Shown in pieces: positions 42,093-50,563 of a DNA stretch of 64,000 nt. A program made the position numbers and the translations under genes. The stretch is taken from NCBI RefSeq assembly GCF_000013405.1, contig NC_007759.1, positions 2,543,001-2,607,000 of the forward strand, read 5' to 3'. The notes beneath the pieces were generated by a model. The model made no database searches. It saw nothing but the letters and a program-made list of their open reading frames with translations, and was not told the DNA's origin. The first letter of the stretch is position 1. Each line of letters opens with the position of its first letter. This DNA is from Syntrophus aciditrophicus SB (GTDB taxonomy: Bacteria; Desulfobacterota; Syntrophia; Syntrophales; Syntrophaceae).

Positions 42093-43160
42093 ATGATCGA
42101 GATTGACGGCAGCCAAAAATCTGGATCGGGAACCATCGTGCGGGACGCCGTTTCCCTGTCCGCCCTGGCCGGGCGGGATCTGCATCTGACGAACATCCGG
42201 GCGAAACGGCGTCCGAAGCCGGGTCTGAGAGCCCAGCATCTCCGGGGCATCGAGGCCATCGCGGAACTCTGCCGCGGCCGGCTGGAAGGCGCGGCAATCA
42301 GCTCCGGAGAGATCCGGTTCTTCCCCGGACAGACAATCCGCGGCGGCCGGTATGACTGGGACATCGGCACGGCCGGCTCCACCACGATGCTCGTCCTTTG
42401 CGTTCTCCCCCTGGCTCTGTTTGCCGACGGGCCTTCCCTTTTCCGGATTACAGGCGGGCTCTTTCAGGACTTCGCCCCTTCCGTTTACTCCCTGCAAACC
42501 GTCCTCCTCCCCCTTTTGAGGCGGATGGGCGCACAGATCGATCTTCGCATTATGCGCCCCGGCTATGTCCCCCAGGGGCAGGGCCAGATCACCGTCGACG
42601 TGACGCCGTTGAAGCGCCCGCTGAAGCCGCTGATCCTGACAGCCCAGGGAAATCTGCTGGAAATCCGGGGAATCGCCCTGTCCTCCCTGTTGAAAGAGAG
42701 ACAGGTCTCCGAACGGATGGCGGAGGAATGCCGGAAAACCCTGCAGGCCGAGGGGCATGACGCCCGGATCGATCTCCTTTACGATACGGCGGGAAACCCC
42801 GTCTATGAAAAATCGGCGGTCCAGGCGGGAGCTGCCCTCGCCCTCTGGGCGAAAACCGACACGGAATGTCTGCTGGGTGCGGACCGCGCGGGCGCGCCGC
42901 GCCGCAGTTCGGAAACCATCGGCAGGCAGGTGGCCCGGATGATGACGGAAACCCTGCAGACCGGCGCGACTCTGGATGTTCACGCAGCGGACCAGATCAT
43001 CCCCTTCGCGGCCCTGGCCGAAGGAGAGAGCTCCTTCGTGATTCCGCGGATGACCGATCACATCGATTCCCGGCTCTGGCTGGTGGAAACCTTTCTCGGG
43101 GCGGAAACGGAGCTCCGGGACCGCACCCTGCGCATCCGCGGGATCGGCTACCGGAGATAA
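42093..43160 (+). CDS. rtcA: RNA 3'-terminal phosphate cyclase
   Basis: This 355-residue enzyme converts RNA 3'-phosphates to 2',3'-cyclic phosphates with ATP. The start IEIDGSQKSGSGTIVRDAVSLSALAGRDLHLTNIRAKRRPKPGLRAQHLRGIEA is typical of RtcA. The catalytic histidine is expected in LDVHAADQIIPFAALAEG, equivalent to the HLADQ segment of the E. coli enzyme, where it is adenylated. No rtcB ligase is in the window. It is flanked by leuD and a MetH-activation protein, so its regulation is unclear. The length is normal. Confidence 0.92.
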   Translation: MIEIDGSQKSGSGTIVRDAVSLSALAGRDLHLTNIRAKRRPKPGLRAQHLRGIEAIAELCRGRLEGAAISSGEIRFFPGQTIRGGRYDWDIGTAGSTTMLVLCVLPLALFADGPSLFRITGGLFQDFAPSVYSLQTVLLPLLRRMGAQIDLRIMRPGYVPQGQGQITVDVTPLKRPLKPLILTAQGNLLEIRGIALSSLLKERQVSERMAEECRKTLQAEGHDARIDLLYDTAGNPVYEKSAVQAGAALALWAKTDTECLLGADRAGAPRRSSETIGRQVARMMTETLQTGATLDVHAADQIIPFAALAEGESSFVIPRMTDHIDSRLWLVETFLGAETELRDRTLRIRGIGYRR

Positions 43161-43250
43161 ACGTTAAAGCTTCAACGTTAAATGCTCACTTGTCCGCACA
43201 AAAGTCCGGACAGCGAACATCGAACCTGGAACATTATAAGGAGTCCCGTC

Positions 43251-43910
43251 TTGCCCGCTGAAAATGATTATTCCGGCCCCTCAGCCGCCCGGCTTGACTT
43301 CGAGACCATCCGGATCGACCTGCCCCGGCAATCGATCTACCAGCGGCTTGGCTACCGGCGGGACGCCACGCGGATCTCCCCTCAGCAGGCCGCGGAAATC
43401 GAAAACTACATGGAAGAGGCACGGGATCTGATCCATCTCCAGGGAACGGTCCTGCGCCTGCCGATTCGTGAGCACACTCCCGAGCGCGTCATCCTGGGCG
43501 ATGACATTCTTTTCGAAAGCCGCAACCTTGCCCGATTTTTTGCCGGCTGCCAGGAAGCGGCGATCATGGGAGCGACGGCGGGACCGGCGATCATGGCGGC
43601 CATCGCGGAAGACGCCGCCGGACGCAACGTCACCCGCGCCGTCGTGATGGACGCCACGGCCAGCGAGATGGCGGATGGTGCACTGGACTGGATCATGAGC
43701 TATCTGCGCGGCATCCTCCGCAGGGAAAACAGGATGCTCCTGCCCCGGCGCTACTCCGCAGGCTACGGCGATTTTCTTCTGGAGAATCAGCGCGTTCTTT
43801 ATCGCCTCCTGCAGTTGGACCGCTTCGGCGTCGCACTCACGGAAAGCTGCCTGCTGGTCCCCGAAAAATCCGTAACGGCCCTCACGGGAATCAGGGAAAC
43901 CGCACCGTGA
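43251..43910 (+). CDS. Methionine synthase activation-domain-like protein
   Basis: This roughly 219-residue protein resembles the C-terminal activation (SAM-binding) domain of B12-dependent methionine synthase as a separate protein. It begins with LDFETIRIDLPRQSIYQRLGYRRDATRISPQQAAEIENYMEEARDLI. GATAGPAIMAAIAEDAAGRNVTRAVVMDATASEMADGALDWIMSY follows, and then RYSAGYGDFLLENQRVLYRLLQLDRFGVALTESCLLVPEKSVTALTGI. The last stretch is the RxSxGYGDF-type motif. TTG at 43251 after AAGGAG is chosen. It could reactivate the truncated MetH encoded at 45061. Confidence 0.85.
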   Translation: MPAENDYSGPSAARLDFETIRIDLPRQSIYQRLGYRRDATRISPQQAAEIENYMEEARDLIHLQGTVLRLPIREHTPERVILGDDILFESRNLARFFAGCQEAAIMGATAGPAIMAAIAEDAAGRNVTRAVVMDATASEMADGALDWIMSYLRGILRRENRMLLPRRYSAGYGDFLLENQRVLYRLLQLDRFGVALTESCLLVPEKSVTALTGIRETAP

Positions 43911-43956
43911 AGGCCGACCCCGCCCACACCATTTTTCAGGGCGGGAACATCGATTT

Positions 43957-44412
43957 CTACCAGGCCTCGGGAAAGGCCATATTGGTATAGAGATCTTCCA
44001 GTTTTGCCTTGTGGGATTGTTCCATCGCCGCAAGTTTGTCAAAAATATTTTTCTGCTCCGCGTCGTCGCTGGCCTGAGAGAATCCGAGGTACAGGTTCAT
44101 GGCGTCCTCTTCCTTTTTCATGGCCAGTGCTATGGCATCAACAGGCTTCATATCCATGGAGAGTTTCGGCCTCTCAACGGTTTCGGACACTTTGTAATTC
44201 TGGCCTGCCTGGAACTTCATAATCCGCGACTCATCGGCGAGAAAACCTTCCAACAATGCGCGGTGTCCACGTTCCTCAGCAGCCAGATTGCCAAAAATGG
44301 TCTTCAGATTGCTGTCCGCCGTTTTGTCGCACACGTCCTGATAAAAAATCGCCGCCTCTATTTCCCTTCCTATCGCCATGCTTAAAATCTCTTTGTAGAC
44401 CTCTGATTTCAT
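43957..44412 (-). CDS. Ferritin-like diiron protein (rubrerythrin type)
   Basis: This 151-residue four-helix protein has the repeated Glu/His metal motifs of the ferritin-like superfamily. REIEAAIFYQDV and AAEERGHRALLEGF form the first pair, and KKEEDAMNLYLGFSQ with AAMEQSHKAKLEDLY the second. It lacks the rubredoxin-like C-terminal domain of rubrerythrin. Such proteins protect anaerobes against peroxide or store iron. It faces the metH-associated genes in convergent orientation. AAGGAGAA precedes its start on the minus strand. Confidence 0.88.
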   Translation of the reverse strand: MKSEVYKEILSMAIGREIEAAIFYQDVCDKTADSNLKTIFGNLAAEERGHRALLEGFLADESRIMKFQAGQNYKVSETVERPKLSMDMKPVDAIALAMKKEEDAMNLYLGFSQASDDAEQKNIFDKLAAMEQSHKAKLEDLYTNMAFPEAW

Positions 44413-45060
44413 TTTCTTCTCCTTGTGTTTTTTTAAATTCTACGGGATCACCCCATTCAATCCCCGCCGGCGCTCCGGCAACGATCAGAACCGACCCTGC
44501 CCTGAAGAATAAGAATGGAGCGGCATCTGCAACGAATTTTCAACCATCTGGACAACTGACACTTCCACATCTGCCCCTTCTGTTTTCCAAATCTGCCCCT
44601 TCTGTTTTCCAAGGACAAATATAGAGATATCGGACAGCGGTGTCAATCCAATGCTGGGCCGAAAATCCGCCCTATAAAAACAGGAGATTGCCAAAATCTG
44701 AATATGCTATACAAGTTTGCGTATCTCCATTTGTTCTGGTTGGTTCCGTGAGGATCAACGCCCTTTACCACCTGCCAGCGATATTCCGCAGCGGTACGGT
44801 TCAAAACGAAAAGCGGCAGGATCCATAGGGGGTTGCTTTCCTTGACGGCCGGTTGACGGGGCCGTTGTGAAATATCCCCTTACCGGAAAATCCGCGGCAC
44901 ATCGGAGGCGTTCGCTCAGAAAATATCTTTCTCTGAAAACCTTTCCTCATCTTCACATGGACAAAAGGCTATTGACAGGGCCTAACCCTACAGGCTAAAA
45001 ACAAACCCTCAAAAGATGACATGATCAAGCCATTCGACCTCTACTCTGGAAAGGAACTTC
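44413..45060. other. Intergenic region between ferritin-like gene and metH
   Basis: The region contains a tandem 22-bp repeat (44569-44612) and should hold promoters for both genes. I searched for the cobalamin riboswitch box and for SAM riboswitch consensus but saw neither. No protein family matches its open frames. Confidence 0.45.
44569..44612. repeat. Two tandem 22-bp repeats
   Basis: Two perfect adjacent copies begin ATCTGCCCCTTCTGTTTTCC and end in AA. The origin is probably replication slippage; no function is apparent. Confidence 0.85.
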
Positions 45061-47502
45061 ATGAAGTCCAAAGAAACGATCCGCCGCCTTTTAAAGAAGA
45101 AGATCCTGGTTCTCGACGGCGCCACGGGAACGGAGCTGCAGAAACGGGGCATGCCCGGCGGGGTCTGCCCGGAACTGTGGTGCCTGGAACATCCGGAGAT
45201 CATTAAGGAAATCCACAGATCCTACCGGCAGGCGGGTTCAGACATCGTCTATACCTGCACCTTCGGGGCGAACCGTTACAAACTCGCCCAGTACGGGACG
45301 CGGGAAGTCCGGGAAATCAATCGGAACCTGGCCCGGCTCGCCCGGCATGCCGTCGGCCCGAAAGCCCTCGTCGCCGGAGACATCGGCCCGACCGGCCATT
45401 TCGTGGAACCCTTCGGCGATCTCCCCTTCGAAGAGGCCGTCTCCGCCTTCAAGGAACAGATCCAGGGGCTGCTGGAGGGAGGCGTCGATCTGTTCGTCAT
45501 CGAAACGATGATGGACATCCAGGAGGCCCGCGCCGCCCTGATTGCCGTCAAGGAAACCTGCCCGGCCTTTACAGTCGTCACCCTCACCTATGAAAACGGC
45601 GGCCGCACCCTCAACGGAACCGATCCCGCCACGGCCCTGATCACCCTGCAGAGCCTCGGCGCCGATGCCGTGGGCTGCAACTGCTCCACCGGTCCGGAGG
45701 CCATGCTGGCCTTCATCGAGGCCATGAAGCCCCACGCCACCGTTCCCCTGGCCGCCAAGCCCAACGCGGGACTGCCCCGGCTCGAGGGGGAAGAGACCTT
45801 CTTCGACATGGACGCCGAGACCTTCGCCTCCCACGGTCCGGCCTTCGCCGCCGCCGGGGTCAACCTGCTGGGCGGCTGCTGCGGGACAACCCCTGACCAT
45901 ATCCAGGCCCTGGCCGGGACCCTGCAAAATGCCCCGCCGCGTCCCCCCGTCCGCGCCGCGCTAAGCGCCGTCAGTTCCGCCCGGAGTTACCGTCTGCTGA
46001 CCCGGAACGAACCTCTGGTCATCGTCGGCGAACGCCTCAATCCCACGGGGAAGAAGGCCCTTCAGCAGGAGCTGCTGGCGGGAAAGATGTCCCTCGTCCG
46101 GCAGATGACCCGGGAACAGGAACAGCAGAAGGCCGACCTTCTGGACGTCAATGTCGGGGTTCCCGGCCTCGATGAAGTCAAAACGATCCGGGAAGTGATT
46201 TCCCTGCTGGCCACGGCGACGGAACTGCCGCTGGTCATCGACTCCTCGAAGGTGGAAACCATCGAGACGGCCCTGCGCCTTTATCCCGGCCGCGCCCTGA
46301 TCAACTCCATCTCGGGGGAAAAGAAAAAATGCGAACGGCTCCTTCCCCTGGCAGCCCGCTACGGGGCGATGTTCATCCTCCTGCCCCTGGCCGACGGCGA
46401 GGTTCCCGAAACAGCCGACCGGCGGATCGCCATTGTCCGGGAGGTCTACGGCAAGGCCCGGCGCTTGGGCTTCACGAAGGAAGACATCGTCGTCGACGGC
46501 CTGGTCATGACGGCCGCCACGAATGCCAACGCACCGGCGGAAACCCTGAAGACAATCGCCTGGTGCACCGACCGCTTCCAGGCGAAAACGATCCTGGGCA
46601 TTTCCAACGTCTCTTTCGGCCTGCCGGAACGCAAATGGCTCAATGCCGCCTTTCTGGCTATGGCCCAGCTCTCCGGCCTGACGATGGCCATCGCCAACCC
46701 GTCCATGGAGGAACTCATGGCCCTCAAGCGGGCGGCGGACGTGCTGACGGCAAGGGACGCTCAGGCCTCCGCCTACATCGCTCATTTCGCCGGAACCGCC
46801 GAAGGGAAAAAGCCGGCGGGAACATCGGCAATGCAGCCCCCGGCCCCCGCGGGTCCGGAAGAAAAAGTCCGCGCCGCCGTGCTGGAAGGCAACCGCGACG
46901 ATATCGGCGATCTGGTTGAAGGCGCCCTGAGCGCCGGTTTCGAGGCCCGGAGCATCGTCGATGACCTGCTCATCCCGGCCATTGTCCAGGTGGGAGAACT
47001 TTTTGACCGGAAGGTCTATTTTCTCCCCCAGCTTATCGCCAGCGCCGAGACGATGAAGAAGGCCCTGGCGATCCTGGAGCCCCGGCTGAAGAGCGGCGGC
47101 ATCCCGGAAAAAGCCAGGGGAACGGTGGTCATGGCAACGGTCCAGGGAGACATCCACGACATCGGAAAGAACATCGTCGTCCTCATGCTGAAAAACCATG
47201 GTTTCCGGGTTCTCGATCTGGGCAAGGACGTCCCGGTGGAAACCATTCTCGAAACGATCCGGACGGAAAACCCGGACGTGGTGGGGCTTTCCGCCCTGAT
47301 GACCACGACGATGGTCTCCATGAAAACAACCATCGAGCAGGCCCGATCGGCAGACCTGACCTGCCCCTTTCTGATCGGGGGCGCCGTCGTGACCCGGTCA
47401 TACGCGGATTCCATCGGCGCCGCTTACGCCCGGGACGGCGTGGAAGCGGTCCGTGTCGTCGAACAGCTCATCGGAAGCGCGGGCGGAGAACTTTCGAAAT
47501 AA
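45061..47502 (+). CDS. metH: B12-dependent methionine synthase lacking its activation domain
   Basis: This 813-residue protein has the homocysteine/zinc domain (residues about 15-290) with ILVLDGATGTELQKRG, VGCNCSTG and GGCCGTTPDHI. A pterin-binding domain follows (about 320-570: IVGERLNPTGKKALQ and DVNVGVP). The cobalamin cap and Rossmann domain come last, with the B12 histidine in GDIHDIGKNIVV near residue 698. The C-terminal activation domain of E. coli MetH is absent; a stand-alone activation-type protein is encoded at 43251. This split layout is common in anaerobes. It should methylate homocysteine using methyltetrahydrofolate. AAAGGAA precedes the start. Confidence 0.93.
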   Translation: MKSKETIRRLLKKKILVLDGATGTELQKRGMPGGVCPELWCLEHPEIIKEIHRSYRQAGSDIVYTCTFGANRYKLAQYGTREVREINRNLARLARHAVGPKALVAGDIGPTGHFVEPFGDLPFEEAVSAFKEQIQGLLEGGVDLFVIETMMDIQEARAALIAVKETCPAFTVVTLTYENGGRTLNGTDPATALITLQSLGADAVGCNCSTGPEAMLAFIEAMKPHATVPLAAKPNAGLPRLEGEETFFDMDAETFASHGPAFAAAGVNLLGGCCGTTPDHIQALAGTLQNAPPRPPVRAALSAVSSARSYRLLTRNEPLVIVGERLNPTGKKALQQELLAGKMSLVRQMTREQEQQKADLLDVNVGVPGLDEVKTIREVISLLATATELPLVIDSSKVETIETALRLYPGRALINSISGEKKKCERLLPLAARYGAMFILLPLADGEVPETADRRIAIVREVYGKARRLGFTKEDIVVDGLVMTAATNANAPAETLKTIAWCTDRFQAKTILGISNVSFGLPERKWLNAAFLAMAQLSGLTMAIANPSMEELMALKRAADVLTARDAQASAYIAHFAGTAEGKKPAGTSAMQPPAPAGPEEKVRAAVLEGNRDDIGDLVEGALSAGFEARSIVDDLLIPAIVQVGELFDRKVYFLPQLIASAETMKKALAILEPRLKSGGIPEKARGTVVMATVQGDIHDIGKNIVVLMLKNHGFRVLDLGKDVPVETILETIRTENPDVVGLSALMTTTMVSMKTTIEQARSADLTCPFLIGGAVVTRSYADSIGAAYARDGVEAVRVVEQLIGSAGGELSK

Positions 47503-47680
47503 CTCCAGCCGGATTACATTGGGTTTTTAACATCCGACATCAGGTCGCATTTTTTTGATAACTGTATCATCTTCTGCATCGGCGCTTCGATTTACTATCT
47601 CAGCGAATGCGCCCTTTTTCCGGACGCCCCGCTATCCTGTCGAATGCGGCCCGATGTAAATTTATTCAAGGAGGTAAATC

Positions 47681-48271
47681 ATGACAACTCAGGAAGCCAG
47701 AAAGCAGCGTCTCATTGAAATCATCCTGGAGAAATCCTTCAAATACAGTGAAGATCCGCCCTTTACGCTGGCCTCGGGAAGAACGAGCCCTTACTATTTC
47801 AACTGCAAGCCAACGACCCTGAATCCGGAAGGGATGAACCTCATCGGCAGCCTGCTGGCGGATATGCTGGCCGACGCGGACGTGACAGCCGCCGGAGGGC
47901 TTACCCTGGGAGCCGATCCGCTGGCCAACGCCCTGGCCGTCATCTCCTGGCAGAAGGGGAAGCCCATCAAGGCCTTCATCGTCCGCAAGGATGTCAAGGG
48001 GCACGGGACCAGGAGCGCCCTGGAAGGTGACGTGCAGCCGGGCGAGCGGGTCGTCATTCTCGATGACGTCATCACCACGGGAGGCTCCACGATCACCGCC
48101 ATCGAGCGCGCACGGGAGGCCGGACTGGTCATCGACAGGGTGATTGCCCTGATCGACCGGGAAGAAGGCGGCCGCGCCAACATCGAAGCCCATGTCCCCC
48201 GCGTCGACGCCGTCCTGACCCGGTCGGAGATCATGAATCACTTTTCAGGCAAAGCCCCGATCGCGTCCTGA
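47681..48271 (+). CDS. pyrE: Orotate phosphoribosyltransferase
   Basis: This 196-residue enzyme joins orotate with PRPP to make orotidine monophosphate. The sequence has FTLASGRTSPYYFNCKPTTLNPEGM and then the PRPP loop VVILDDVITTGGSTITAIERAREAG, which is unmistakable. The RKDVKGHGTRSALEGD segment carries active-site basic residues. AAGGAGG lies upstream of ATG 47681. It is followed by truA about 70 bp later in the same direction, so they may be cotranscribed. Confidence 0.94.
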   Translation: MTTQEARKQRLIEIILEKSFKYSEDPPFTLASGRTSPYYFNCKPTTLNPEGMNLIGSLLADMLADADVTAAGGLTLGADPLANALAVISWQKGKPIKAFIVRKDVKGHGTRSALEGDVQPGERVVILDDVITTGGSTITAIERAREAGLVIDRVIALIDREEGGRANIEAHVPRVDAVLTRSEIMNHFSGKAPIAS

Positions 48272-48341
48272 TCCGGCGCGGCTTATACCGGAAAATCAGG
48301 ACACCTGATACCAGTTCCGGATCAGATCAGAAAGGATATCC

Positions 48342-49328
48342 ATGCGGCAAGACAGAAGCGACGCGGACCAGCACAGGAAGACCGTCAAGAAAAGAATGAC
48401 GAAGCCGGAAAGGAAGACAGGCCCGTCAGCCGGAGAAAGACGGCCGGGAATGAAGCTCCGGCAGGAAAAGGGGGAGAGGCCGCGGCAGAAAGTTCAAGCC
48501 GGTGAAAAGGCCGGCAGGGGGGACGTCTCCCCGGTCAAATACAGGCTCACCCTGGAATATGACGGCACGGGCTACAGCGGCTGGCAGATGCAGAAGAACG
48601 CGAAAAGCATCCAGGGCACCCTGCTCCGCGTTGCCGAGGATCTGCTCGGAGGGCCGGTGGACATCCAGGGGGCAGGCCGAACGGACGCCGGCGTCCATGC
48701 CCTGGCCCAGGTGGCCCACCTGGAGACGACCCGGAGGATGCCCCCGCGAAAACTGCTGGAAGGCCTGAACGACGCCCTTCCTTCCAGCATCAACATCCTG
48801 CGGGTGGAAGAGGCCCCGCCCCTTTTTCACGCCCGCCACTCCGCCCAACTGCGCAGCTACCTCTACGTGATTTCCGGCCACCGCACCGCCTTCGGGAAAC
48901 GCTACGTCTGGTGGATTCGGGACCACCTGGAACTGAAAAAGATGCAGGCGGCAAGCCGGCTCTTCGCCGGTTTTCATGATTTTTCTTCTTTTGCCGACAA
49001 GCGGATGGACAAGCAGGCCCCCACCCGGGTTAAGGTCGAGGCCACGGAACTGCACGCTTCAGGCGATCTGATTTTTTTCCGGGTCACCGGTTCCCACTTT
49101 CTCTGGAAGATGGTTCGGCGGATGGTGGGGGTCATGGTGGAGGTGGGACGGGAAAAACTGGATATTTCGGATGTCCGGCAAATGCTGAAGAGTTATTCTC
49201 CGGAACCCGCCCGCCTGACGGCGCCGCCCTCCGGCCTCTACCTGGAGCGGGTCCTTTATGAAGGCGATTCCCTGCAGTCACTCACCCTGCCGCTTGTCCC
49301 CTGGTTCGCCATAGGTCTGCAGAAATAG
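48342..49328 (+). CDS. truA: tRNA pseudouridine(38-40) synthase with basic N-terminal extension
   Basis: This 328-residue protein contains a complete TruA beginning near residue 66 (VKYRLTLEYDGTGYSGWQMQ). The catalytic aspartate lies in GAGRTDAGVHALAQVAH, and FRVTGSHFLWKMVRRMVGVMVEVG follows. The first 65 residues are strongly charged, mostly Lys/Arg/Glu, and not part of the family. AAAGGA lies five bases before the ATG at 48342, which supports the long form. An inner start (for example ATG 48450) would give a shorter protein still containing the enzyme. The extension might bind RNA. Confidence 0.9.
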   Translation: MRQDRSDADQHRKTVKKRMTKPERKTGPSAGERRPGMKLRQEKGERPRQKVQAGEKAGRGDVSPVKYRLTLEYDGTGYSGWQMQKNAKSIQGTLLRVAEDLLGGPVDIQGAGRTDAGVHALAQVAHLETTRRMPPRKLLEGLNDALPSSINILRVEEAPPLFHARHSAQLRSYLYVISGHRTAFGKRYVWWIRDHLELKKMQAASRLFAGFHDFSSFADKRMDKQAPTRVKVEATELHASGDLIFFRVTGSHFLWKMVRRMVGVMVEVGREKLDISDVRQMLKSYSPEPARLTAPPSGLYLERVLYEGDSLQSLTLPLVPWFAIGLQK

Positions 49329-49337
49329 GGCAAAAAT

Positions 49338-49350
49338 GGGCGCTGTCCCT
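49338..49350. repeat. Dispersed GGGCGCTGTCCCT element
   Basis: This is one of several intergenic copies of this 12-13-bp word in the last 15 kb (also at 51881, 58319, 59332, 59810 and variants at 52696 and 61958). It lies just after the truA stop in A-rich surroundings. Confidence 0.7.
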
Positions 49351-49450
49351 CTATTGACGGCCTATCGGAAAAGCATGACGAAGATTTCGAACAGCTCCGA
49401 GCAGATGCCTGTGCCACGGCATCTCCAGAATTCCGATTCCATCGTGAAGA

Positions 49451-50320
49451 TCAACATTCGCCGCAGAGAACTTTCATCAATTCGCTGCCATACAGGTCTG
49501 TTTTCCCCTCGGAAAGAATGCCGGCCGAGCGCAGCTCCTCCACGGACTGCCAGTTCCCCTCGCTCAGGGAAAGGAGAGCGGAATCCGGGAGAATGAGAAA
49601 CATCGCCCGGTTGGTCTGCCGTGCTTTGTGAAAACGCCAGCGGTAGAGTTTTTTCAGGCGGCCTTTCGAATCCGCCGTCAGAGAGGCATAGCCGCTGATT
49701 CTTCGATGCCCCAGCAGATCCAGCGTCTTTTCCCGCCAGCTCACGGCGGCCACGTTCTCAAAGACCTTCCGGGCCCGCTCCTGCATCCCTTTCAGGGACA
49801 GCTTCTCGTTCAGATGCCGGTACAGATCGGCCAGATAAGCGGTGTCCTGCACGGCGTACCGCAACTGCCCTTCCGACAGGGGCCGCGCCTCCCATTTCGA
49901 CCGCTGCATCTTTTTGGTTTTCTCGATTTCAACGCCCAGGTACTGCTCGATGATGCTCGACAGGGCCAGATACTGGGAACCCAGCATATGCGCCGCCCGG
50001 TGGGTGTCGAAGATATTCCGGAATTCGAAGCCATAGTCGCGCTTCAGAATCCGGATGTCGTTGTCCCCCGCGTGGGTCACCTTGAGCAGGCGGGGGTCGG
50101 CGAAGTAAGGCCGGAGGAACTGGAGGTCGATGCCGTTGAAAGGATCGAAGACATAGGTCCGCTTTGAGGCCCGGACCTGAACCAGGCAGAGTTTCTCACG
50201 GAAATAATGCATCGAATCATATTCCGTATCCAGGGAGATCAGCGAAGAACTGTCCAGATCCTCTCTGGCTTCCTCCACCTTGGCCTCGCTGTCCACCCAC
50301 ATCCAGGAATTTTCAATCAC
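49451..50320 (-). CDS. rnd: RNase D-like 3'-5' exonuclease with HRDC-type C-terminus
   Basis: This roughly 290-residue DEDD exonuclease trims RNA 3' ends. The motifs are SLDTEYDSMHYF (motif I, Asp and Glu), KVTHAGDNDIRILKRDYG (motif II) and YAVQDTAYLADLY (motif III). The C-terminal part looks like an HRDC-type helical domain (LRKARQTN-like RFHKARQTNRAMFLILPDSALLSLSEGNW). GTG at 50320 is preferred because AAAGGTGAG lies upstream. The open frame runs further upstream, to 50470, without family similarity. It is convergent with truA and divergent from the aminotransferase. Confidence 0.85.
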   Translation of the reverse strand: MIENSWMWVDSEAKVEEAREDLDSSSLISLDTEYDSMHYFREKLCLVQVRASKRTYVFDPFNGIDLQFLRPYFADPRLLKVTHAGDNDIRILKRDYGFEFRNIFDTHRAAHMLGSQYLALSSIIEQYLGVEIEKTKKMQRSKWEARPLSEGQLRYAVQDTAYLADLYRHLNEKLSLKGMQERARKVFENVAAVSWREKTLDLLGHRRISGYASLTADSKGRLKKLYRWRFHKARQTNRAMFLILPDSALLSLSEGNWQSVEELRSAGILSEGKTDLYGSELMKVLCGEC

Positions 50321-50563
50321 GTCCGCGGAACTCACCTTTTTCCGACACCTGCCCCTTTCTGATACTTGAGCGCCCCATCCGGATTTTACGGCGGGGCGTT
50401 GGACGCTATAAGAGCACAATTTCCCGAAATATGCAATGAAGTCATCAACTAAAGTTGGGGAGGGCGTCACAAAAAAAATGTGGATATTTTCTTGGAAGTA
50501 TAATAGTCATCAAGTTTCTATCTCTGATTGAGAACCACTGAATCGCAGCGAGGTGTTTGCCTA

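Noticed and set aside
44569-44612. Start of a CRISPR array
   Set aside because: Only two adjacent copies without spacers are present.
44413-45060. Cobalamin or SAM riboswitch upstream of metH
   Set aside because: The B12-box and the SAM-I core sequences could not be found; the region contains only a tandem duplication and hairpin-poor DNA.
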